This document shows, piece after piece, positions 1 to 7,486 of a stretch of 15,131 nucleotides of DNA. Every line of letters starts with the position of its first letter. Position 1 is the stretch's first letter. The notes beneath the pieces are model-generated. The model saw only the letters and a list, made by a program, of their open reading frames with translations, had not been told where the DNA came from and made no database searches. Position numbers and translations under genes: made by a program. The stretch comes from an uncultured Flavihumibacter sp. (GTDB lineage Bacteria; Bacteroidota; Bacteroidia; Chitinophagales; Chitinophagaceae): assembly GCA_946482545.1 (NCBI GenBank), contig CAMLRX010000121.1, positions 1-15,131 of the forward strand, in the 5' to 3' direction.

Positions 1-21
1 TATATTCTGTGTTCTTTTGAA

Positions 22-1257
22 TTAACTGTTCCCTGACACAACGGGGTTTTGGGGCATACCGTTCAGGATTTCGTGGCCCATTTTGTCCCGTTTGGTAGTG
101 AGGTATTTTTCATTGTGGGGGTTTGGGCAGGATTCGATGGGAACGGTATCCACGATTTCGAGGCCATACCCAATAAGTCCTGTGCGTTTTTTGGGATTGT
201 TGCTCATCAGTTTCAGCCGGCTGATACCGAGGTGGCGGAGAATTTGGGCGCCAACGCCGTAGTCGCGCTGATCGGTCTGGAAGCCGAGATGGAGGTTTGC
301 TTCCACGGTATCCATCCCCTGTTCCTGGAGCTTGTATGCTTTCAGTTTGTTTAAAAGGCCGATGCCACGGCCTTCCTGGTTCATGTACAGGATGGCGCCT
401 TTTCCTTCGGATTCTACCATTTGCATGGCTTTATGGAGTTGTTCGCCGCAATCGCAGCGGAGGGAACTGAGGATATCGCCGGTGAAACAGGAAGAGTGCA
501 CCCGCACGAGTACCGGTTCATCCTTTTCCCAGGAACCTTTGATCAGCGCCATGTGTTCGTTGCTGGTATGGCGCTCCTGGAAAGCGACCAGTTGGAAATT
601 ACCATACTGGGTAGGCATATCCACCCGCACGATCTCTTCGATGAGGGAATCGGATTTCAGGCGGTATTCGATCAGGTCCTTGATGGAGATGATTTTAAGG
701 TCGAATTGTTTGGCGAGCACTTCCAGTTCGGGGACGCGGGCCATGGAGCCGTCGTCGTTCATGATTTCCACGAGCACGCCTGCGGGTTCGAACCCGGCTA
801 GCCGGGCCAGGTCGATGGTGGCTTCGGTATGCCCCGTTCTGCGGAGTACGCCACCAGTTTTGGCGCGGAGCGGGAATATATGTCCGGGGCGACCGAGGTC
901 GCCTGGTTTCGTATTGGGATCGATCAGTGAAAGAATGGTTTTGGAGCGGTCGTGGGCGGATATTCCGGTGGTACAACCATGTCCGAGCAGGTCAACGGAA
1001 ACGGTAAAGGCCGTTTCGTGGAGGGAGGTATTGCTGTTCACCATCATTTCCAGGCCCAGTTCATCGCAACGCTCTTCTGTAATTGGTGCGCAAATGAGTC
1101 CGCGGCCATATTTGCTCATAAAATTGATCACTTCGGGGGTGGCGTGGCGGGCGGCCACCACAAAATCACCTTCATTCTCACGGTCTTCATCGTCTACTAC
1201 GATCACCATTTTTCCGTTCCTGATATCGGCTATGGCACTTTCTATACTGTCTAACAT
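22..1257 (-). CDS. ribBA: Bifunctional 3,4-dihydroxy-2-butanone-4-phosphate synthase / GTP cyclohydrolase II
   Basis: The 411-aa cytosolic enzyme supplies both precursors of riboflavin. The N-terminal half (about 1-200) turns ribulose 5-phosphate into 3,4-dihydroxy-2-butanone 4-phosphate. The C-terminal half (about 205-400) opens GTP to a diaminopyrimidine. RibB landmarks are the acidic loop [10 protein letters not shown] (22-31), [11 protein letters not shown] (122-132) and the Mg-binding region [10 protein letters not shown] (141-150). RibA landmarks are the zinc cysteines C257, C268 and C270 in [19 protein letters not shown], then NQEGRGIGL (293-301) and [13 protein letters not shown] (329-341). 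Length fits the usual fused enzyme of about 400 aa, and all key motifs are present, so both activities should be intact. The start at 1257 lies 20 bases beyond a good -7 element. No other rib gene is visible, and the short leader has no room for an FMN riboswitch. It is divergent from the TonB receptor. Confidence 0.97.
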   Translation of the reverse strand: MLDSIESAIADIRNGKMVIVVDDEDRENEGDFVVAARHATPEVINFMSKYGRGLICAPITEERCDELGLEMMVNSNTSLHETAFTVSVDLLGHGCTTGISAHDRSKTILSLIDPNTKPGDLGRPGHIFPLRAKTGGVLRRTGHTEATIDLARLAGFEPAGVLVEIMNDDGSMARVPELEVLAKQFDLKIISIKDLIEYRLKSDSLIEEIVRVDMPTQYGNFQLVAFQERHTSNEHMALIKGSWEKDEPVLVRVHSSCFTGDILSSLRCDCGEQLHKAMQMVESEGKGAILYMNQEGRGIGLLNKLKAYKLQEQGMDTVEANLHLGFQTDQRDYGVGAQILRHLGISRLKLMSNNPKKRTGLIGYGLEIVDTVPIESCPNPHNEKYLTTKRDKMGHEILNGMPQNPVVSGNS

Positions 1258-1277
1258 CTTTTATCGGGATTAAAGTG

Positions 1278-1285
1278 CAAATGTA
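1278..1285 (-). promoter_or_regulatory. Putative ribBA promoter, -7 element
   Basis: On the minus strand this octamer reads TACATTTG, an exact match to the Bacteroidota -7 consensus TAnnTTTG. A TTTTG at 1301-1305 lies 15 bases further upstream, slightly closer than the usual -33 spacing. Transcription would begin about 4-6 bases downstream, leaving a leader of roughly 15-20 bases before the ribBA ATG. Confidence 0.6.
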
Positions 1286-1346
1286 ACGATTAAAGCCGGG
1301 CAAAAGTTGAGCGGCTTCTTTACGGCAGGGTTTACCATGAATTTCC

Positions 1347-1354
1347 TGTTAACA
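1347..1354. promoter_or_regulatory. TGTTAACA palindrome, distal copy
   Basis: This 8-base perfect palindrome recurs at 1390-1397, exactly 43 bases away and so close to four helical turns. Both copies lie between the divergent ribBA and TonB-receptor genes. A role as operator half of a regulator site is inference from symmetry and spacing only. Confidence 0.25.
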
Positions 1355-1386
1355 TGCAGCATCTGGGTATTTTTTATGTCCTAATA

Positions 1387-1400
1387 ATTTGTTAACAAAT
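1387..1400. promoter_or_regulatory. 14-bp perfect palindrome upstream of the TonB receptor
   Basis: ATTTGTTAACAAAT is perfectly self-complementary and contains the second TGTTAACA copy. It sits about 28 bases upstream of the likely -7 region of the receptor gene, where an activator or repressor dimer could touch RNA polymerase. No regulator gene is visible nearby, so its binder is unknown. Confidence 0.35.
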
Positions 1401-1427
1401 CCTAAAAAAGCCTTTCACATATTTTGT

Positions 1428-1435
1428 CATCTTTG
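1428..1435 (+). promoter_or_regulatory. Possible TonB-receptor promoter, -7 element
   Basis: CATCTTTG differs from TAnnTTTG at its first base and lies 20 bases before the start codon. A second TTTTG ends at 1426. No clear -33 TTTG is found at the right distance, so this is the best candidate rather than a firm site. Confidence 0.35.
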
Positions 1436-1455
1436 CACAGTAAAACACATACATT

Positions 1456-4400
1456 ATGCTTATTAAGAGAATTTTGTACCTACTTGCCCTGTTGGTACTA
1501 CCGGCGGCTATGTTCGCGCAGGTGACCACCAGTAGTATTTCCGGTACTGTTTCCGATGCCATGGGCGTTCCCCTCACGGGCGCGACTGTGGTGGTTACTT
1601 ATGTACCCTCCGGAACAGTATTTACCGTTCAGAGCCGGAACGGCGGACAGTTTGTGATCAACAACGTACCACCGGGCGGCCCCTACTCCATCAAAGCCAC
1701 TTATGTGGGTTATGGAGATTTTTCCAGGACGGACATCAATATTCCGCTGGGAGAACGGTTCGATATCAAGATTGAACTGACCAACAGTTCCCAGGAACTT
1801 CAGAGCGTGGTTATAAGCGCGGGCAGAAGGACCAGCACGGAAAAAACCGGTGCAAGTACGGCGATATCGAGAAGACAGGTGCAGAATATCCCGAACACAA
1901 GCAGAACACTTACGGGTCTTACCAAGCTGACGCCGCAAGCGAACGGCAACAGTTTTGCAGGGATGAACAACCGTTACAACAACATCACCATTGACGGCTC
2001 TCTCTTCAACAACAACTTCGGACGCTCTGGCGACGGACTGGTTCCCGGAGGCGCATCTTCAGCTATTTCCATTGATGCGATCGACCAGGTTCAGGTAAAT
2101 ATTGCACCTTATGATGTGCGCCAGTCCGGCTTCGTGGGTGGTGGTATCAACGCAGTTACCAGAAGAGGAACCAACAACTGGTACGGTACAGCCTACGGCT
2201 ATTTCAGGAACCAGTCGCTTACAGGAGAAAAAGTTAAAGATCAGACCGTTGCCAATCCTGACCGTAAAACACAGATATATGGCGGAAGCATAGGCGGTCC
2301 GATCATTAAGGATAAATTGTTCTTTTTCCTCAACGCGGAAAGAGAAACAAGAACCAACCCCGGCCAGACATGGCTCGCAAAGCGTCCCGGACAAAACGAC
2401 AACAACCCACAGGTAACTCCCGTACTTGCCAGCGACCTTGACAACCTGAGGACCTACCTCATTTCAAATTACCAATATGATCCGGGAGGATACGAGGGAT
2501 ACGATTTTGAAACCAGCAATACCAAGTTCCTGGGAAGAATAGACTGGGAGATTACAAAGAAGCACAGGCTTACCTTGCGCTATACGCATTCAGAAACGAA
2601 TGACGATGACCAGATTAACACATCGTCCACTACGGGCATTTCTCCTCCCCGGATCAACAACGGACGCCGCGGTGGTCTTACCGGAGGGTTGGCCTACGAG
2701 GGTTCCAACTTCAAAAACAATGTACGGGTGAAATCCGCTGTCGCTGAATTGAACTCGCGTTTCAACAACATCATATCCAACCAGTTCATTGCATCCTATA
2801 CGTCCAATAAACTGGAACGTGTACCCAACAGCAATGTAGCGTTTGTGGACATTATGCGCAGCGCAAATGATGTATACATATCTTTTGGAACGGACCTCTT
2901 CTCCTACGAAAACAAGATTGATGACCAAGCGCTGAACCTCGCCAACAACGTTTCTTTCAACCTGGGCAAACATGTGCTTACAGCAGGCGCTTCCTTTGAA
3001 GCCATGAAGTTCGCGAACTCCTTTACCAGTGCCGGCGGTCCAAGCTATTATCGTTACAATTCGCTTGCAGACTTCCTCAGCAATTCGGCACCCGCCTATT
3101 TTGCCGTGGCTTATGACCCCAATAACCCATTGGGCATAAAGGTGCCGGAAGCAAGGTTTTCGCAGCTTGGCGTTTATCTCCAGGATGTATGGAGTCCTTC
3201 CAACAAGTTTAAACTCACCTACGGATTGCGGGTGGATAAACCCTTCTACCCCTATGATCCGCCAAGGAACCAGGCACTGGAAGCTGTTGTTTTTGCAGAC
3301 GAAGACGGCAATCCTGAGCAGTTTGATGTTAGCAAATGGCCCAAAGCAAGACCACTTGTTTCTCCACGCGTAGGATTCTCCTATGATATCGCAGGAGACA
3401 AATCGTTGATCTTCCGCGGCGGAACAGGCCTGTTCACCGGGCGTATACCATTCATCTGGCTGGTAAACCAGGTGGGAGACAATGGTGTTGTACGGGCAAT
3501 ATTCCAGGCCAATGCTTCGCAACTTTCACAGATCAGGTATGACACTGACAGAAGCACTTACCTTGAAGAATTCGTTGTTCCTAACCCTCCAGTGGTTGGC
3601 AACTCCATTCCTTCAGGCTCATCATATACAGCTGTAGCAGATGACTTTAAGATGCCACAGGTTTGGAGATCAAACCTGGCTATCGATAAAAAACTCCAGG
3701 GCGATTTCGTGCTTACATTGGAAGGTATCTTTACCAAAATGGTAAACAACGCCTACTTCAGGAACGCTAACCTTCCCGCGGCGAGCGGAAATCTTGGAGG
3801 TGCTGCCGATAAGCGCCCGATCTTCGCAGGCGCCAAACCAAATGCAGTAATCAACCAGATGATCGTATTGGACAACACCAACAAGGGATATAGTTTCTCT
3901 TTCACCCCAATGATCACCAAAACCTTTTCTAAAAACTGGGAAGCCAGCCTCGCTTATACTTATACGCTCGCGCAGGATGTGGCTATTGGCAGTTCTGATC
4001 AATCAGGAAGTGGATTCAACACCAATAACATTGCAGGAAACCCCAACAAACCTGAATTGGGCCATTCCAACTTCGCTGTTCCACACAGAGTAGTGGCCAG
4101 CGGTTCTTACAGGCTTGAATATGCGAATAAAACGATGGCAACCACTTTCTCTATCTTCTACGCGGCGCAACCACAGGAAAGATATTCTTACAGGTATGGC
4201 GCTGACATCAATGGAGACGGACAAAGCAATGACATCCTTTACATTCCGGCCAACCCGTCAGAAATCCAGTTCGTGGAAGGTTTCAAAGTAGGCAGCAACA
4301 CCTACACTGCCCAACAGCAAAGTGAGGCATTCTTCAAGTTCATCGAGAACGATCCTTACATGAGCAAACACAAAGGACAATACATGGAGCGTTACGCAGG

Positions 4401-4752
4401 CACCATGCCCTGGACACACTCCCTCGACCTTCGTATTCTCCAGGATTTCGGTATTATGGCAGGCGGAAAGAAACATACGCTTCAATTCAGCGCCGATGTG
4501 ATCAATATGCTGAACCTGCTCAATAAAAACTGGGGATACAGGTACTCATTTACGTATGGAACATTCCAGGATATGGGTATCGTTGGAACACCTACTTCAG
4601 GAAGTTCAAGTAACAATACCGGCAACGAAGCATTTAACCGTGCCAATCCAAAGTATACTTTCAACCCGGCCGGCGCTTTACAGGCACACCAACCAAACTA
4701 CACCACATCCAGTACGTGGAGTTTACAACTTGGTTTGAGGTATATCTTCTAG
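1456..4752 (+). CDS. TonB-dependent outer-membrane receptor, Oar-like
   Basis: The 1098-aa protein begins with a clear signal peptide (1-21, hydrophobic LYLLALLVLPAAMFA, then Q). A carboxypeptidase-regulatory-like beta-sandwich follows at about 25-108 (SGTVSDAMGVPLTGATVVV). The plug domain lies at about 115-240 and ends near GGINAVTRRGTNNWYG (228-244). The rest is a beta-barrel with many aromatic/Asn-rich strands, ending in LRYIF, the terminal aromatic used for barrel insertion. A calcium-binding-like loop DINGDGQSND occurs at 917-926. This layout matches Oar-like receptors of Bacteroidota, which take up ligands through TonB energy. No SusD partner follows, so a SusCD glycan system is not supported. 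The substrate cannot be read from the sequence. The gene appears monocistronic because a strong terminator follows closely. Confidence 0.93.
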   Translation: MLIKRILYLLALLVLPAAMFAQVTTSSISGTVSDAMGVPLTGATVVVTYVPSGTVFTVQSRNGGQFVINNVPPGGPYSIKATYVGYGDFSRTDINIPLGERFDIKIELTNSSQELQSVVISAGRRTSTEKTGASTAISRRQVQNIPNTSRTLTGLTKLTPQANGNSFAGMNNRYNNITIDGSLFNNNFGRSGDGLVPGGASSAISIDAIDQVQVNIAPYDVRQSGFVGGGINAVTRRGTNNWYGTAYGYFRNQSLTGEKVKDQTVANPDRKTQIYGGSIGGPIIKDKLFFFLNAERETRTNPGQTWLAKRPGQNDNNPQVTPVLASDLDNLRTYLISNYQYDPGGYEGYDFETSNTKFLGRIDWEITKKHRLTLRYTHSETNDDDQINTSSTTGISPPRINNGRRGGLTGGLAYEGSNFKNNVRVKSAVAELNSRFNNIISNQFIASYTSNKLERVPNSNVAFVDIMRSANDVYISFGTDLFSYENKIDDQALNLANNVSFNLGKHVLTAGASFEAMKFANSFTSAGGPSYYRYNSLADFLSNSAPAYFAVAYDPNNPLGIKVPEARFSQLGVYLQDVWSPSNKFKLTYGLRVDKPFYPYDPPRNQALEAVVFADEDGNPEQFDVSKWPKARPLVSPRVGFSYDIAGDKSLIFRGGTGLFTGRIPFIWLVNQVGDNGVVRAIFQANASQLSQIRYDTDRSTYLEEFVVPNPPVVGNSIPSGSSYTAVADDFKMPQVWRSNLAIDKKLQGDFVLTLEGIFTKMVNNAYFRNANLPAASGNLGGAADKRPIFAGAKPNAVINQMIVLDNTNKGYSFSFTPMITKTFSKNWEASLAYTYTLAQDVAIGSSDQSGSGFNTNNIAGNPNKPELGHSNFAVPHRVVASGSYRLEYANKTMATTFSIFYAAQPQERYSYRYGADINGDGQSNDILYIPANPSEIQFVEGFKVGSNTYTAQQQSEAFFKFIENDPYMSKHKGQYMERYAGTMPWTHSLDLRILQDFGIMAGGKKHTLQFSADVINMLNLLNKNWGYRYSFTYGTFQDMGIVGTPTSGSSSNNTGNEAFNRANPKYTFNPAGALQAHQPNYTTSSTWSLQLGLRYIF

Positions 4753-4773
4753 AGATGAACCTTTCTTAATAAT

Positions 4774-4805
4774 AAAAAAGTCCTCCATTAACGGGGGACT
4801 TTTTT
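4774..4805. terminator. Strong rho-independent, bidirectional terminator
   Basis: A 13-bp stem (4774-4786 with 4793-4805, one T-G pair) encloses the 6-base loop ATTAAC. The stem base is an A run on the left and a T run on the right, so it gives a U-tract in both directions. It separates the TonB receptor from the convergent hydrolase gene whose stop is at 4834, and probably serves both. Confidence 0.9.
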
Positions 4806-4833
4806 ATTATATGAAATGCTTTATTCAAATGCG

Positions 4834-5634
4834 CTATCCCCACCTCAAAAACGCGGGCCATGCCGCTCCCCAGGTTTTCGCATCATGCTTTCCTCCTTCA
4901 ATTTCCAAATACTTCACCTGCTCATCCCCATACCCTCTCTCCTTCAAAATTTTTATCAGGTCAAGCGTGTCATCAATGGAATCGATCACGCCGTTGTTGT
5001 TGCGGTCCGCTGCTTCATCTTCCGTTCCGCATTCGAAAAAGAAACGCATCCAGGGGAAATAAGGGAGGGACTTCACCTTGTTGTGGATGATCCGGTTATT
5101 TTCATCTGCATAATGTTCATGATCCAAAGCCAGGTTCCGCCACCAGAGTGAGCCGGAGAAAACAGCAGCGCAGGAGAATTCGAAGGGGTGATTCAACACG
5201 ATATCCAAAGCGCTTAGTCCACCAAGTGAGAAACCCGCGAATATTTTTTCACGGAAAGCTGAAATGCGGTATTGCATGCGTATCCAGGGCAGCAATTCCT
5301 CCATTACAAAACGCGCATACAGTCCGGCCCTAGCGCCTCGGCCCAGGTAATCCTTTTCCTTTATAGTACCATACTCCATTAACCTTTCTTTACCCGCGTG
5401 AATACCCACACAAAAAACAGGCACATTGGCTTCTTCGGAATGGTAAGCTGAAAGTATGGACGGGAATCCTGCATCGTGTAACAACTGACCATCGTTTACA
5501 AGAATGAGGCGGTATTCTTCCCGTGGATTTCCAGGTGCCGGATACCAACATTCTACCTTTACCTCACGGTTAAGGTGGAGTGAACTAAGCAGTGTAATGT
5601 GGTGGCACATTTCTTTCGCGGCAATAACAGACAT
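4834..5634 (-). CDS. Alpha/beta-hydrolase, esterase D / enterochelin-esterase-like
   Basis: This is a predicted cytosolic serine hydrolase of 266 aa; the frame also allows an ATG at 5658, giving 274 aa. No signal peptide is seen. In 274-aa numbering the nucleophile elbow is GFSLGG (142-147, Ser144), the likely acid is Asp214 in GTEDE, and the likely base is His258 in GGKHDAKTW. The fold and motif order fit the putative-esterase family that includes Fes and esterase D. A calcium-loop-like DRNNNGVIDSID lies at 218-229, directly after the acid. The start at 5634 was preferred because a purine-rich ACCTAGAG stretch precedes it, but the choice is uncertain. The gene is divergent from a second hydrolase that starts the amidoligase genes, suggesting a shared pathway. 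The substrate is unknown. Confidence 0.85.
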   Translation of the reverse strand: MSVIAAKEMCHHITLLSSLHLNREVKVECWYPAPGNPREEYRLILVNDGQLLHDAGFPSILSAYHSEEANVPVFCVGIHAGKERLMEYGTIKEKDYLGRGARAGLYARFVMEELLPWIRMQYRISAFREKIFAGFSLGGLSALDIVLNHPFEFSCAAVFSGSLWWRNLALDHEHYADENNRIIHNKVKSLPYFPWMRFFFECGTEDEAADRNNNGVIDSIDDTLDLIKILKERGYGDEQVKYLEIEGGKHDAKTWGAAWPAFLRWG

Positions 5635-5707
5635 CTCTAGGTTTATTCTTGGAAACATATGTACGACCGGTGATTGCCGTACATGATCCTTTCATGAATG
5701 TAAACGC

Positions 5708-5715
5708 CAAATGTA
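5708..5715 (-). promoter_or_regulatory. Divergent promoter, leftward -7 element
   Basis: The minus strand reads TACATTTG, a perfect TAnnTTTG match and identical to the ribBA element. Transcription would start near 5702-5704 and read the leftward hydrolase. Its -33 region would fall on the -7 element of the rightward promoter at 5737-5744. Confidence 0.55.
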
Positions 5716-5736
5716 GGAATTCTGCCGTAAAAAAGA

Positions 5737-5744
5737 TATATTTG
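5737..5744 (+). promoter_or_regulatory. Divergent promoter, rightward -7 element
   Basis: TATATTTG matches TAnnTTTG exactly. Transcription would begin near 5748-5750, some 16 bases before the ATG at 5766. This supports that start codon over the in-frame upstream ATG at 5649, which would lie upstream of the promoter. Confidence 0.6.
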
Positions 5745-5765
5745 GTAGCACCTCAAATACACTGC

Positions 5766-6473
5766 ATGCAAGAGGAATTTCACCGCTGGTACTCCCCAAA
5801 CCTGGAACGCGAAATGGAAATGCTGGTCTTTGGAACGGCCGGCATCCCGGTATTGCTCTTCCCCACTTCCATGGGAAAATATTACGAGGCAAAAGACAGG
5901 CACCTGATACAAGCCGCATCCTGGTTTATTGAACAGGGAAAAATAAAAATCTATTGCCCTGATAGTTACGATAGTTTTTCCTGGTACAACAAACAGGCGC
6001 ATCCCGGTGAAAGGGCCTGGAACCAGCACCGCTATGATACGATGCTGAAAGAAGAAATCGTTCCGAGAATGCAACACGAAACGGGCAACCACCGCATCAT
6101 TGCAGCCGGTTGCAGCTTCGGGGGTTACCATGCCCTCAATTTCGGGTTCAGGCATCCTTACATTGTGAGCTATATTTTCTCCATGAGCGGTGTATTCAAC
6201 ATCAAAGGCAGACTGGACGGCTATTTCGACGACCATGTGTACTTTAATAATCCCGTTGATTTCGTGCCGGATGCCAACCATCCGGATATCTGGCGGCTGG
6301 GCATCGTGCTGGGCACGGGAGAAAATGATATCTGCCGCCCCTACAATGAAGAAATGAGCAATATACTGCTGAAGAAAAGAGTGAACCACTGGCTGGATAT
6401 TCGTCCCGACGCCGTACATGACTGGCCCTTGTGGCTGAACATGTTTCCCCATTATCTTTCATTGGTGAAATAA
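5766..6473 (+). CDS. Alpha/beta-hydrolase of the uncharacterised esterase superfamily (COG4947-like)
   Basis: The 235-aa predicted serine hydrolase has the nucleophile elbow GCSFGG (115-120, Ser117), a probable acid Asp188 in GTGENDICRPY and a probable base His218 in AVHDWPLW. A compact N-terminus (LVFGTAGIPVLLFPTSMG, 21-38) forms the first strand and oxyanion region. There is no signal peptide, so it should act in the cytosol. The reading frame extends back to an ATG at 5649, but that segment contains the promoter, so the later start is chosen. It is only weakly similar in sequence to the divergent hydrolase. It opens a plus-strand series with the ATP-grasp gene 41 bases downstream, consistent with an operon. 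It may release, trim or transfer an acyl or amide product of the ligases; the substrate is not known. Confidence 0.85.
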   Translation: MQEEFHRWYSPNLEREMEMLVFGTAGIPVLLFPTSMGKYYEAKDRHLIQAASWFIEQGKIKIYCPDSYDSFSWYNKQAHPGERAWNQHRYDTMLKEEIVPRMQHETGNHRIIAAGCSFGGYHALNFGFRHPYIVSYIFSMSGVFNIKGRLDGYFDDHVYFNNPVDFVPDANHPDIWRLGIVLGTGENDICRPYNEEMSNILLKKRVNHWLDIRPDAVHDWPLWLNMFPHYLSLVK

Positions 6474-6505
6474 CCATTTTTATAAAGCATAACTCCAACG
6501 CTAAC

Positions 6506-6513
6506 AACATTTG
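6506..6513 (+). promoter_or_regulatory. Weak -7-like element just before the ATP-grasp start
   Basis: AACATTTG has one mismatch to TAnnTTTG and ends one base before the ATG at 6515. If used, it would give a leaderless internal transcript. It may be chance, since the gene can also be read from the upstream promoter at 5737. Confidence 0.25.
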
Positions 6514-6514
6514 T

Positions 6515-7468
6515 ATGAAGAAAATAGGCATCCTTTTCGGAAAAGAAAGAAGTTTTCCCGAAGCATTCATTAAACGCATCAACAGCCGGGGCATCGCGGG
6601 CATCACAGCCGAACCCGTGGTGATCGACAAAGTGATGCAGGGAGAACCCTCCGGCTACGCCGTGATCATCGACCGGATATCGCAGGATGTCCCGTTCTAC
6701 CGCGCTTACCTGAAGAACGCGGCGCTGTGTGGTACGGCGGTGATCAACAACCCGTTCTGGTGGAGTGCCGACGAAAAATTCTTCAACAACTGTCTGGCCA
6801 CAAAAATTGAGGTTCCTGTTCCCAAAACTGTGATCCTTCCTTCCCGGGAATTGCCCACGGACACATCGGAAGCGTCCTTTTCCAACCTGGCTTATCCCAT
6901 GGACTGGGCTTCCATTTTTTCCTATGTTGGTTTTCCCGCTTATATGAAACCATTTGCCGGCGGCGGCTGGAAAAGTGTTTACCGGCTCACGGGACCAGAA
7001 GATTTCTTTGAAAAACACGGCGAAACCGGTCAACTTGTGATGTTGTTGCAAGAGGAAATTGTTTTTGAAGAGTACTACCGCTGCTATTGCATAGGTGGTA
7101 AATATGTACGCATCATGCCTTATGAACCCCGTAATCCGTTTCACCTGCGGTATGTGGCGGATTTTTCGCCTTCGGCTGAACGGCTTCGCGAAATGGAAGA
7201 AATCGTATTGCGCATCAACCAGTACCTGGGTTATGATTTTAATACTGTTGAGCTGGCCGTTCGTGACGGCGTTCCTTATGCGATAGATTTTTGTAATCCC
7301 GCTCCGGATGCCGATATTCACAGCGTGGGAGCGGAGAATTTTGAATGGGTGGTGGAAACCGCCGCCACTTTTGCCATTGAAAAAGCGCTGGCGCAGGTGG
7401 ATGGAAAGGACAACCTGACCTGGGGCGAATACATCCGCAGAAGTTCACACCAGCAAACGCTGCGCTAA
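6515..7468 (+). CDS. ATP-grasp ligase, RimK/D-Ala-ligase-like
   Basis: This 317-aa cytosolic protein has an ATP-grasp fold that joins a carboxylate to an amine through an acyl-phosphate. The N-terminal Rossmann-like part begins KKIGILFGKERSFPEAF. The ATP-binding lysine and glycine-rich loop are GFPAYMKPFAGGGWKSV (139-155, Lys145). The hinge is LLQEEIVFEE (177-186). The Mg-binding end is VELAVRDGVPYAIDFCNPAPD (245-265, with Glu246, Asp258 and Asn261). The start at 6515 gives the natural MKKIGILFG beginning; an in-frame ATG at 6431 would overlap the hydrolase by 43 bases and add a tail unlike the family. The amine-ligase gene starts 18 bases after its stop, so the two are very likely co-transcribed. 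The substrates cannot be told from sequence. Confidence 0.88.
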   Translation: MKKIGILFGKERSFPEAFIKRINSRGIAGITAEPVVIDKVMQGEPSGYAVIIDRISQDVPFYRAYLKNAALCGTAVINNPFWWSADEKFFNNCLATKIEVPVPKTVILPSRELPTDTSEASFSNLAYPMDWASIFSYVGFPAYMKPFAGGGWKSVYRLTGPEDFFEKHGETGQLVMLLQEEIVFEEYYRCYCIGGKYVRIMPYEPRNPFHLRYVADFSPSAERLREMEEIVLRINQYLGYDFNTVELAVRDGVPYAIDFCNPAPDADIHSVGAENFEWVVETAATFAIEKALAQVDGKDNLTWGEYIRRSSHQQTLR

Positions 7469-7486
7469 CAAGCAATCAAACGAAGC

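Noticed and set aside
332..1273. A 313-codon open frame on the plus strand opposite ribBA
   Set aside because: It is antisense to a fully conserved enzyme, its product is Ser/Arg-rich with no domain, and it has no promoter of its own; it mirrors ribBA codon use.
1258..1455. FMN riboswitch before ribBA
   Set aside because: The leader after the predicted start is only about 15-20 bases, and no conserved RFN stems were seen in the intergenic region.
2590..3522. A 310-codon open frame on the minus strand inside the TonB receptor
   Set aside because: Its product shows no recognisable motif, while the opposite strand encodes a coherent beta-barrel throughout.
1456..4752. SusC-type glycan receptor of a polysaccharide utilisation locus
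   Set aside because: No SusD-like lipoprotein or glycoside hydrolase follows; a terminator and an opposite-strand hydrolase come next.
5649..5765. N-terminal extension of the rightward hydrolase from the ATG at 5649
   Set aside because: The segment contains both divergent -7 elements, and the family-like sequence begins at 5766.
6452..7321. A 289-codon minus-strand frame opposite the ATP-grasp gene
   Set aside because: The plus strand holds all ATP-grasp motifs in order; the antisense product has no signature.
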